This document shows positions 1 to 4,875 of a stretch of 7,450 nucleotides of DNA, piece after piece. The DNA is from Opitutaceae bacterium (GTDB lineage: Bacteria > Verrucomicrobiota > Verrucomicrobiia > Opitutales > Opitutaceae), in contig JANXSC010000083.1 in the NCBI GenBank assembly GCA_025352845.1, forward strand, positions 1 through 7,450, in the 5' to 3' direction. The notes under the pieces are model-generated. The model was not told where the DNA came from and did no database searches. It saw nothing but the letters and a program-made list of their open reading frames with translations. The position numbers were made by a program, and so were the translations under genes. Each line of letters opens with the position of its first letter. Within the stretch, counting starts at the first letter, position 1.

Positions 1-321
1 CTCAACGCTTCGAAGCGCGGGCTGAAGCACCGCGCTACCTCAGAATGCGTTTACCACAGTTTCTTCGGCGGCCCCGTGCTCGCCCGCGGCGGCAGCGGCG
101 ATCTGCTCGCCGGCTTGATCGGTGGCCTGCTCGCGCAGAAGCCACGCGATCCGGCGCTCGCAGCGGCGCGGGGCGTGGTGTGGCATGGGCTGGCAGCCGA
201 TGCGTTGGCGCGGGCGCACGGACAGACGGCGGTGCAGGTCACCCAACTCCTTGCCTTTCTTTCGCCCGCATTGAGATCCGCTTGCGTCGAGGCTTCGGCG
301 GACAAGGAGTGCGAGGCATGA
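1..321 (+). CDS. nnrD: NAD(P)H-hydrate dehydratase (NnrD / carbohydrate-kinase-like domain), C-terminal part, 5' end outside window
   Basis: This is an open frame entering from the left edge; about 106 residues are visible, ending in TGA at 319-321. The diagnostic stretch is GGPVLARGGSGDLLAGLIGG at about residues 23-42. It matches the GG(S/T)GD(V/I/L)L nucleotide-binding motif of the ribokinase-like NnrD/YjeF C-terminal domain. NnrD dehydrates the S form of damaged, hydrated NAD(P)H at the expense of ADP or ATP, and works with the NnrE epimerase, to which it is often fused. Whether an NnrE domain lies upstream cannot be seen. The tail after the motif (helical, Ala-rich, with a VVWHGLAADALA segment) is typical of the end of this domain. 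The stop overlaps the dprA start (ATGA), so the two are probably co-transcribed and translationally coupled. The first 15 or so visible residues do not look like the family and coincide with a palindrome (14-36). Confidence 0.85.
   Translation, partial: LNASKRGLKHRATSECVYHSFFGGPVLARGGSGDLLAGLIGGLLAQKPRDPALAAARGVVWHGLAADALARAHGQTAVQVTQLLAFLSPALRSACVEASADKECEA
14..36. repeat. Short GC-rich palindrome inside nnrD
   Basis: The arms agcgcgg (14-20) and ccgcgct (30-36) are perfect inverted repeats of 7 bases around a 9-base loop, gctgaagca. The element lies in frame within the visible part of nnrD and encodes residues about 5-12 (KRGLKHRA). Its look (AGCGCGG, a CTGAAG loop, CCGCGCT) resembles dispersed extragenic palindromes I associate with G+C-rich verrucomicrobial and acidobacterial genomes. 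That resemblance is from memory and no second copy occurs in this window. Confidence 0.4.
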
Positions 322-1451
322 GCACGGCGGAAACGATGACCGAGCGGCAGGCGTTTTTAATTCTGAACGCGCTGCCCAACATCGGGCCAATCACGCTCAA
401 CCGGCTGCTCGCCGAACTCGGCGGCGATCCGCGCGCGGTCTTCACATCGAGCCGGCGCCAACTCGAGTCGGTCAAAGGCGTGGGGCCGGTGATCGTCGCG
501 AGTTTGGGCGCGTGGCGTGAGCACGTGGATCTCGCGCGCGAAGAGGACCGGATGGCGCAGGGCGGCGCGGATTTTATCACGACGCGGGACGCCGGCTATC
601 CGAAGCTGCTGAAGGAAATCCACGACCCGCCAATCGGACTTTATCGCAAGGGTGGCTACGAATTCGGTGGGCCATGCGTTGCGATTGTTGGTTCGCGGCG
701 CACGACGCTCTACGGACAGGCGACGGCGAAAAAATTCGGCGCGGGGCTGGCGCGGCTGGGTTTCTGCGTCGTGAGCGGCCTTGCGCGCGGCATCGACACC
801 GCGGCGCATGAAGGTGCGCTCTCGGTCGGAGGTAAAACCGCAGCGGTGCTGGGAACCGGCATCGACATCATCTATCCGCCGGAGAATCTCGACCTCTACC
901 GGCGCATCGCCACCGAGGGCGCGATCCTCTCCGAGTTTCCCTTTGGCCGCCGAGCCGACCGCCAATCCTTCGCGATGCGCAACCGAATCGTCGCGGGCAT
1001 GTGCGAGGCGGTTATCGTCGTCGAGAGCGATGTCGATGGTGGCGCGATGATCACGGCGCGCTTTGCGGGTGAGCAAGGCCGGCTGATTTTCGCCGTGCCC
1101 GGCCGGATCGATCAGAATACGAGCGCGGGCTGCCACCAATTGATCCGCGACGGCGCGACGTTGCTCACGAGCGTGGACGACATTCTGGGCGAACTGAACT
1201 ACCTCGATGGTCTGCGTCCGGCGCCGATTGGCGAAAAGCCATCCGAGGTCGCAGCCGGTCGGCCGGCGAATCTCACGAGCGATGAGGCGAAGGTGTTCGA
1301 GTGCTTCCGCGGCGGCGCCATCCTCACGCCGGATGCGCTGTCCGCCGCGACGGGCCTCGCGGCCGGAGCGCTCTCCGCGACGCTGATGATGCTCGAGTTG
1401 AAACGTCTGATCGCGAAGCGGTCCGACGGGGCGTTTGAAGCGCGCGAGTGA
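318..1451 (+). CDS. dprA: DNA-processing protein DprA (Smf), natural transformation / RecA loading factor
   Basis: The protein has 377 residues, the usual size for DprA. It binds incoming single-stranded DNA in the cytoplasm and loads RecA during natural transformation. Domains in order: a helix-hairpin-helix region at about 10-65 (NALPNIGPITLNRLL, then VKGVGPVI); the Rossmann-like DprA core at about 85-290, with the hallmark VAIVGSRRTT (121-130), VSGLARGIDTAAHEGAL (152-168), SEFPFG (205-210), FAMRNRIVAG (218-227) and VPGRIDQNTSAGCHQLI (260-276); and a C-terminal winged-helix domain at about 318-377. The frame is open further upstream, but the start at 318 is chosen because AAGGAG (304-309) sits 8 bases before it, it overlaps the nnrD stop as ATGA, and the protein then begins as the family does. 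An in-frame ATG at 336 is a less likely alternative. No disruption is visible, so the gene looks functional. Confidence 0.96.
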   Translation: MSTAETMTERQAFLILNALPNIGPITLNRLLAELGGDPRAVFTSSRRQLESVKGVGPVIVASLGAWREHVDLAREEDRMAQGGADFITTRDAGYPKLLKEIHDPPIGLYRKGGYEFGGPCVAIVGSRRTTLYGQATAKKFGAGLARLGFCVVSGLARGIDTAAHEGALSVGGKTAAVLGTGIDIIYPPENLDLYRRIATEGAILSEFPFGRRADRQSFAMRNRIVAGMCEAVIVVESDVDGGAMITARFAGEQGRLIFAVPGRIDQNTSAGCHQLIRDGATLLTSVDDILGELNYLDGLRPAPIGEKPSEVAAGRPANLTSDEAKVFECFRGGAILTPDALSAATGLAAGALSATLMMLELKRLIAKRSDGAFEARE

Positions 1452-1463
1452 GACCCCGCGCCA

Positions 1464-1516
1464 TTGACGCGGAGCGCTCGTTTGAATAGTTGTGACCGGC
1501 CAGTGCCTCATGGCCG
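1464..1516 (+). promoter_or_regulatory. Possible weak promoter -35 and a leader hairpin in the dprA-to-1552 gap
   Basis: The 100-base gap contains TTGACG (1464-1469), a good -35 hexamer. At 17 bases spacing only TAGTTG (1487-1492) is available as a -10, which is poor. A perfect 6-base hairpin follows: cggcca (1497-1502), an 8-base loop, tggccg (1511-1516). It has no T-tract, so it is not a convincing intrinsic terminator for dprA. It could equally be a leader structure of the gene at 1552. Nothing else is apparent in the gap. Confidence 0.25.
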
Positions 1517-1551
1517 TTCGTTCAATCCCAACCCCCAATGGAGAAAGTATC

Positions 1552-2085
1552 ATGAACTCGTTCTACCGTCAGATGCGTGTTTTGGTTTGCCTGTGCGCCA
1601 TCGGTTTATCCGCCACCGTGGTGGTTCAGGCCGCAGATAAGAAGGCGCCGCCGCCGCCTCCGCCCCGCTCGGCATCCGAGCTGAAGTCCGACATTGACGA
1701 CCTCGAATCGCTGCTCAACAGCGTCGATAAAAATATCGGGACCACCGACGAGAAACAGCGTCGATCACTTTACGCGCAGCTGCTGGCCCAGGCGGAAAAA
1801 ATCGGCGTCGGCTTGGCCGTGCAGCGTGATTTGCTCAAACAAGCGATGGCCTCGCAGCCGAAGAACGATCCCAACGGCGGCCTCACCAAAACGGCCGGCG
1901 AAGGTCAGACGCGGTGGCAGGCTGATCTGAACAATCTCGATGGCCGGTTGAAGGCACTCAAGGCGCTCATCGCGGCGTTAAATCCGGACCTGAAGGCGGG
2001 TGCCGGTCCGGGTCCGCGCGGTGGCGCAGCGGATGCGGGTGGCGGCACGACCGTCACGCCTTCGGGCGGCGCGAAAAAGAAATAA
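1552..2085 (+). CDS. Secreted coiled-coil protein of unknown function
   Basis: The protein has 177 residues and belongs to no family I recognise. The start at 1552 is preceded by GGAGA (1540-1544) at 7 bases. It gives a clear Sec signal peptide: basic end (R6, R9), hydrophobic core at about 10-25, and a probable signal peptidase I site after VQA at 27. The two Cys in the core (13, 15) do not form a lipobox. The mature part begins with a proline run (APPPPPPR, 32-39), continues as charged heptad-like helix at about 43-100 and again at about 118-145 (LNNLDGRLKALKALIAAL), and ends in a Gly/Ala/Pro-rich tail with a terminal KKK. An in-frame ATG at 1492 would bury the signal peptide and lacks a ribosome site. 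A periplasmic or envelope-associated scaffold role is possible, but no function can be assigned. Confidence 0.8.
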   Translation: MNSFYRQMRVLVCLCAIGLSATVVVQAADKKAPPPPPPRSASELKSDIDDLESLLNSVDKNIGTTDEKQRRSLYAQLLAQAEKIGVGLAVQRDLLKQAMASQPKNDPNGGLTKTAGEGQTRWQADLNNLDGRLKALKALIAALNPDLKAGAGPGPRGGAADAGGGTTVTPSGGAKKK

Positions 2086-2110
2086 ACGCCGGCGATTCCT
2101 CAGCCCGGCG
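2072..2110 (-). terminator. Probable intrinsic terminator of the HIT gene
   Basis: Read on the - strand, CGCCGG (2110-2105), a 12-base loop and CCGGCG (2092-2087) form a perfect 6-base GC stem. It is followed directly by a T-rich run, TTTATTTCTTTTT (2086-2074). The first arm lies in the last sense codons of the HIT gene and the stop codon is in the loop. The T-tract is the complement of the A-rich end of the convergent gene ending at 2085. The stem is short, so confidence is moderate. Confidence 0.45.
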
Positions 2111-2441
2111 GCCACGTCATCTGCCGCTGGGCGAGCAAGTGGATGTGCAAGTGCGGCACGGATTCGCACGCGTGCGGGCCGTTGTTTACCACGAGGCGGA
2201 AGCCGTGCGTGAGCTGGAGTTTTTTCGCGATGTGTGCGGCGACGAGAAGCAAGTGGCCGAGCACCGCCTGATCCTCGGGCGCGGCTTCGCTGACGCGCGG
2301 GATGAGTTTTTTCGGCACGATCAGCAGATGGACCGGCGCCTGCGGCTGGATGTCGTGGAGGACGACACAATGCTCGTCCTCATGCTCGATCTTGGCGGGG
2401 ATTTCGCGGGCGATGATCTTTTGGAAAATGGTTTTGGACAT
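2100..2441 (-). CDS. HIT-family (histidine triad, Hint-like) nucleotide-binding hydrolase
   Basis: The protein has 113 residues, the normal length for Hint/HinT-type HIT proteins. It opens with the family signature TIFQKIIAREIPAKI (4-18), has HVLIVPK-like VHLLIVPKK (37-45), and ends with the triad HLHIHLL (97-103) and the typical tail RQMTWPPG. In this family the middle histidine (H99 here) attacks the alpha-phosphate of purine nucleoside phosphoramidates or acyl-adenylates. The residue usually seen as Gln in the G-Q-S-V segment before the triad is Glu here (CESV, 92-95). The start at 2441 has no Shine-Dalgarno site; the upstream message reads CCTCCT, the opposite of one. The gene is last in the - strand cluster and 87 bases downstream of the unknown gene, with an inverted repeat between. 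Physiological substrate and link to neighbours are unknown. Confidence 0.92.
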   Translation of the reverse strand: MSKTIFQKIIAREIPAKIEHEDEHCVVLHDIQPQAPVHLLIVPKKLIPRVSEAAPEDQAVLGHLLLVAAHIAKKLQLTHGFRLVVNNGPHACESVPHLHIHLLAQRQMTWPPG

Positions 2442-2463
2442 AAGCGGTGAAGATAGGAGGTGA

Positions 2464-2524
2464 ATTCAGAAGCCAAGAGACCAGCAATCGATCCGGTTAT
2501 GTCATGGGTTTCTGGCTTCCGAAT
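2464..2524. repeat. Imperfect inverted repeat between the unknown gene and the HIT gene
   Basis: The arms are 2464-2475 (attcagaagcca) and 2513-2524 (tggcttccgaat). They pair at 11 of 12 positions around a 37-base interior. The right arm stops 4 bases from the stop codon of the unknown gene. The loop is long and no T-tract follows, so it is not a standard terminator. It could be an extragenic palindrome, a small mobile-element remnant or an mRNA-stabilising structure. Confidence 0.5.
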
Positions 2525-2528
2525 AATC

Positions 2529-3035
2529 CTACAAAAACAGCAGCTGCAAATTTGATCCACGGACGGTGCGCGCGGCGGCGAGGTCGCGGATGAAGGCGAG
2601 GGCTTCCTCGTAGTCGCGCTTGCGGCGCGGAGTGGCGCGGCGCGTCGGCGGGATGAGGGCCGGGCGCAGGTTGGTCACGAGGAGCGTCGCTTCGCGAAAG
2701 GGCGCGAGGTGGCGCAGGCCCGCCATCACTTCGGCGCGGGTGAAGAGCGGCGTCGCCGCGGCGAGGGTGAGTGAGGCATCCCAGTGAAAGAACCCGTGGC
2801 GCGGGAGGTGTGAGAAGAGTTTCGCGAGAAGCGCGGCGGCGGCGGCGTTGAACGCCGCGTCGTATTTGCCCGCGAGCTCGGGCTGCGCGGCCGATTGCTC
2901 CTCCAGTTCGGCGAGGCTGAACGCGATGGCCGCCTTGATCTGCTCGGCGAGGTAGAGGTCCTGGCCGGTGGCGTGCGCGAAGATTGCGTTGATGAAATGG
3001 AGCCGGCGGAGATCGTCGCGTGAGCGGGGAGGCAT
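2529..3035 (-). CDS. Conserved-looking hypothetical helical protein
   Basis: The protein has 168 residues from the ATG at 3035. I do not recognise the family. It is rich in Ala, Leu, Arg and Glu and predicted largely helical. Notable points are RDDLRRLHFINAIFAHATGQDLYL-like helical start (residues 6-29), an aromatic patch HGFFHW (80-85), and a very basic segment TRRATPRRKRD (131-141). There is no signal peptide or membrane span. A TTG at 3050 would add five residues (translated MAFLF), but that codon lies inside a palindrome (3041-3104), so the ATG just beyond the palindrome is preferred. Neither start has a clear ribosome site. Downstream of nrdR and upstream of the HIT gene on the same strand, it is probably co-transcribed with them. 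The basic patch could suggest nucleic-acid contact, but that is only a guess. Confidence 0.7.
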   Translation of the reverse strand: MPPRSRDDLRRLHFINAIFAHATGQDLYLAEQIKAAIAFSLAELEEQSAAQPELAGKYDAAFNAAAAALLAKLFSHLPRHGFFHWDASLTLAAATPLFTRAEVMAGLRHLAPFREATLLVTNLRPALIPPTRRATPRRKRDYEEALAFIRDLAAARTVRGSNLQLLFL

Positions 3036-3040
3036 GAAGA

Positions 3041-3104
3041 GGAACGCCAATCTTCGCTGATAACCGCTAATTTCCAGAGATGAATTAGCGCGGATTAGCG
3101 TTCC
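3041..3104. repeat. Nested 64-base palindrome overlapping the nrdR stop
   Basis: The outer stem is 3041-3052 with 3093-3104, pairing at 11 of 12 positions. The inner stem is cgctaatt (3065-3072) with aattagcg (3083-3090), perfect over 8 bases around a 10-base loop. On one side an unpaired stretch of 12 bases separates the two stems. The unit also holds a tandem attagcg (3084-3090, 3094-3100). The right arm contains the nrdR stop codon and its last five sense codons, and the left arm ends 6 bases before the ATG of the next gene. This is the layout expected of an inserted REP-like or MITE-like element. Confidence 0.6.
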
Positions 3105-3561
3105 CAGCCTCTGGTTTTCCGAGCGTGCTGATCTCGTCGACGAACTCGGCCACGTCGCGGAATTCCTTGTAAACGCTGGCGAAGCGCACGTAGGCCACCT
3201 GATCGACGGTGCGGAGCCGCTGCATCACGCCCTCGCCGATGGCGCGCGAGGGGATCTCTTTTTCAAACTGCGCCTCCATCGCGTCCATCACGTCCTCGAC
3301 GAGCATCGCGATCTGTTCGGTGTCGACCGGGCGCTTGTGGCAGGCGGCGCGGACGGCGCGGACGAGTTTCTCGCGATCGAAGTCCTCGCTGCGGCCGTCG
3401 CGCTTGATCACGACCACGCCATCGCGCACGAGCATCTCGGTCGTGCTGTAGCGGTGGCTGCACTCGAGGCATTCGCGGCGGCGGCGGATGGTCGAGCCCT
3501 CCTTGCTGATGCGGGAGTCGATCACCTTGTCCTCAATCGAGGTGCATTTGGGGCAACGCAT
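3085..3561 (-). CDS. nrdR: Transcriptional repressor NrdR of ribonucleotide reductase genes
   Basis: The protein has 158 residues, matching the family's usual 150-160. NrdR senses the ATP/dATP balance and represses ribonucleotide reductase operons by binding NrdR boxes. The N-terminal zinc ribbon is complete: MRCPKC (C3, C6) and CLEC (C31, C34), with the conserved DSR and STIRRRRECL between. The ATP-cone covers about 48-138, with VIKRDGRSEDFDREKL (51-66) and a conserved VAYVRFASVYKEFRD end (122-136). The start at 3561 gives the invariant MRCPKC; a longer frame from 3594 would be read through a palindromic repeat and is rejected. There is no clear Shine-Dalgarno site, only an A-rich stretch just before ATG. 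The C-terminal NANPR is encoded by the palindrome at 3041-3104. No ribonucleotide reductase gene or NrdR box is seen in the window. Confidence 0.97.
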   Translation of the reverse strand: MRCPKCTSIEDKVIDSRISKEGSTIRRRRECLECSHRYSTTEMLVRDGVVVIKRDGRSEDFDREKLVRAVRAACHKRPVDTEQIAMLVEDVMDAMEAQFEKEIPSRAIGEGVMQRLRTVDQVAYVRFASVYKEFRDVAEFVDEISTLGKPEAGNANPR

Positions 3562-3572
3562 GTTTTTTTTGT

Positions 3573-3648
3573 CACCACGAAATACACGAAACACACGAAA
3601 GTCGGGCGACGTGTTTTTGTTTTCGTGTCGTTCGTGTTTTTCGTGGTG
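3573..3648. repeat. Extragenic inverted repeat of the 'caccacgaaatacacgaa' type
   Basis: The arms 3573-3600 and 3621-3648 pair at 25 of 28 positions around a 20-base centre. Each arm is built of short cacgaa-like units. Their accidental translation reads TTKYTKHTK on one side and VFVSFVFFVV on the other. I recognise this wording as a recurring spurious translation in Verrucomicrobia and Planctomycetes genomes. The element fills the nrdR-trpG gap, ending one base before the trpG stop codon and starting 11 bases before the nrdR start. The transcript across it would form a long hairpin in the nrdR leader. Confidence 0.75.
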
Positions 3649-3649
3649 C

Positions 3650-4216
3650 CTAGTTTAGGGTCAAAAAATTTTGGAGAATCTTCATCCCACCCTCGGTGGC
3701 GATGGATTCAGGGTGAAACTGCACGCCCCAGATGGGCAGGGTGCGGTGGCGCAGGCCCATGACTTCGCCCTCGGCGGTTTCGGCGGTGATTTCGAGGTCT
3801 TTCGGAAACGTGGCGCGCTCGACGAGCAGCGAGTGATAGCGCGTGGCCGCGAAACCCTGCGGCATCCCGCGAAACACGTCCGTGTTTTTATGCTGAATCG
3901 GCGAGGTCTTGCCATGCATGAGCCGCGACGCGCGGATGACGTTGCCTCCAAAATAATGTCCGATCGACTGGTGGCCGAGGCAGACGCCGAGGATCGGTTT
4001 CTTGCCGGCGAACGCCTTGATGATGTCGAGCGTGACGCCGGCTTCGCGCGGCGAGCACGGGCCGGGCGAGAGGAGCACGCGATCGGGATTCAGTGCGAGC
4101 GCGTCGGCCGGCGTGATCTCGTTGTTGCGAAACACGCGCTGCTCCACGCCCAACTGCCCAAAATATTGGACGAGGTTGAAGGTGAACGAATCGTAGTTGT
4201 CGATGACGAGGAGCAC
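3650..4216 (-). CDS. trpG: Glutamine amidotransferase subunit of anthranilate / aminodeoxychorismate synthase (TrpG/PabA)
   Basis: The protein has 188 residues, as usual for TrpG/PabA. It hydrolyses glutamine and passes ammonia to the chorismate-using partner (TrpE or PabB) for tryptophan or folate synthesis. The triad is intact: GVCLGHQ with Cys79, and VQFHPES with His168 and Glu170. The LLSPGP oxyanion segment (48-53) and the start LLVIDNYDSFTFNL (2-15) are also typical. The GTG at 4216 is chosen because the product then begins exactly as the family does. An upstream GTG at 4285 would add 23 unconserved residues. No good ribosome site sits at normal distance; GAGGT (4239-4235) is 18 bases away. 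TrpG and PabA are hard to separate by sequence and one protein often serves both pathways; no synthase large subunit is in the window. It is first in the - strand cluster and diverges from the toxin-antitoxin pair. Confidence 0.94.
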   Translation of the reverse strand: MLLVIDNYDSFTFNLVQYFGQLGVEQRVFRNNEITPADALALNPDRVLLSPGPCSPREAGVTLDIIKAFAGKKPILGVCLGHQSIGHYFGGNVIRASRLMHGKTSPIQHKNTDVFRGMPQGFAATRYHSLLVERATFPKDLEITAETAEGEVMGLRHRTLPIWGVQFHPESIATEGGMKILQNFLTLN

Positions 4217-4244
4217 GAAATTGGTAGCGAGATTACCTCGTGGA

Positions 4245-4260
4245 TTGACCCTCGGGTCAA
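4245..4260. promoter_or_regulatory. Perfect palindrome upstream of trpG with an overlapping -35-like hexamer
   Basis: The 16-base sequence ttgaccctcgggtcaa has perfect 7-base arms around TC. It lies 28 bases before the trpG start and about 88 before the antitoxin start. On the - strand TTGACC (4260-4255) is a good -35, and GGTAAT follows after 17 bases (4237-4232) as a fair -10. This would give trpG a very short leader. It may therefore be an operator overlapping the trpG promoter, or simply a chance palindrome. The rest of the gap (4217-4347) shows nothing definite. Confidence 0.35.
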
Positions 4261-4347
4261 GCGCCGCGCAGGCTGCCAACCGCACAGTCGTGCCCAGGAA
4301 CGCACAAACGGTTTGCCACCTCCCGCGAGGCGGCTTTCGTGGGGGGC

Positions 4348-4548
4348 ATGACTAGCACTGCGGAACTCGTGAAACTCCCGGTCGCCGAGCGCCTCGCGCT
4401 CATCGACGAATTGTGGTCCTCGATTCCGGGCTCGGACCTGCCGATCGACCCGCGGCTGGCCAACGAGGCACGGGCGCGCCTGCGCGAGCTGAAGGCCAAC
4501 CCAGCCCTTGGCCTGTCCTACGACGAACTCAAGGCGCGGCTTGTCTAG
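4348..4548 (+). CDS. Antitoxin of a type II addiction module (Unstab_antitox / TIGR02574-like)
   Basis: The protein has 66 residues. It matches the short 'putative addiction module component' family: TAELVKLPVAERLALIDELWSSI-like start (residues 4-26), a Pro/Asp linker, and a second helix ending in LSYDELKARL (56-65), where the family usually has a W/Y-E/D-E-V/L-K-A-R-L end. Such antitoxins bind and neutralise a RelE/ParE toxin and usually autoregulate the operon. The ATG at 4348 fits the family start. A GTG at 4339 (three extra residues) has the better ribosome site, GAGG at 4327-4330 with 8 bases spacing, so the true start is open. The toxin gene follows 6 bases later. No DNA-binding domain of the classical ribbon-helix-helix or Xre type is visible. 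Confidence 0.85.
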   Translation: MTSTAELVKLPVAERLALIDELWSSIPGSDLPIDPRLANEARARLRELKANPALGLSYDELKARLV

Positions 4549-4554
4549 ATCGCC

Positions 4555-4875
4555 GTGACGCACCGGCCGGTATTTCACCCGCGCATCGAAGCCGACGTGC
4601 GTGAGGCGATGGCGCGCTACGACGAAAAGTCGCCCGGACTGGGCGAGCGTTTCAAGCGCACGTTTTACGCGACGGTGGACGAGATCGTTTTTCTACCGGA
4701 GAAAAACGCGGTGAAGGTCGACGAAGCGATTCGCACGCGGCTGATGCCGCCGTTTCCCTATTTGATCTTCTATGCGGTCGAAAACGATGTGATCTTCATT
4801 CTCACGGTGCAATATGCCGGGAGAAAGCCGGCGTATCTGAAGACTACCGTGCGCGAGCGTCGCACCCGCGAATAA
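4555..4875 (+). CDS. RelE/ParE-family toxin of the addiction module
   Basis: The protein has 106 residues from a GTG start, a normal length for the family. Typical elements are the first helices (residues 9-40) with SPGLGERFKRTF (26-37), the core strands MPPFPYLIFYAVEND (64-78) and ILTVQYAGRKP (82-92), the last comparable with the common V.HG(R/K)R.P ending. Members either cleave mRNA on the ribosome (RelE-like) or poison gyrase (ParE-like); the sequence alone does not settle which. The preceding antitoxin, the 6-base spacing and the order antitoxin-toxin support the assignment. The stop TAA (4873-4875) directly touches the ATG of tgt, so translation of tgt may be coupled to that of the toxin. 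The alternative, a solitary inactive remnant, is unlikely because the frame and both core strands are intact. Confidence 0.87.
   Translation: MTHRPVFHPRIEADVREAMARYDEKSPGLGERFKRTFYATVDEIVFLPEKNAVKVDEAIRTRLMPPFPYLIFYAVENDVIFILTVQYAGRKPAYLKTTVRERRTRE

Noticed and set aside
357..1553. Long antisense open frame of 398 codons opposite dprA
   Set aside because: It is rich in Arg, Ala and His without domains, and lies exactly antisense to a clear DprA. It is a by-product of high G+C codon use.
1588..1596. Possible lipobox around Cys13/Cys15 of the secreted protein
   Set aside because: The residues before each Cys (V and L) do not fit the Gly/Ala/Ser requirement, and a good signal peptidase I site follows at residue 27.
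2455..2463. Perfect Shine-Dalgarno sequence AGGAGGTGA on the + strand
   Set aside because: The nearest forward ATG (2499) is about 36 bases away and opens a frame of only 18 codons, so it is probably chance.
3562..3594. Extended NrdR start at 3594
   Set aside because: The extra 11 residues are translated from the palindromic repeat, and the family starts with MRCPKC at 3561.
3337..3762. Forward frame crossing nrdR, the inverted repeat and the end of trpG
   Set aside because: The product contains the spurious TTKYTKHTK and VFVSFVFFVV wording of the repeat and is antisense to two real genes.
4217..4285. Extended TrpG start at GTG 4285
   Set aside because: The 23 extra residues do not resemble the family, and the conserved LLVIDNYDSF start follows the GTG at 4216.
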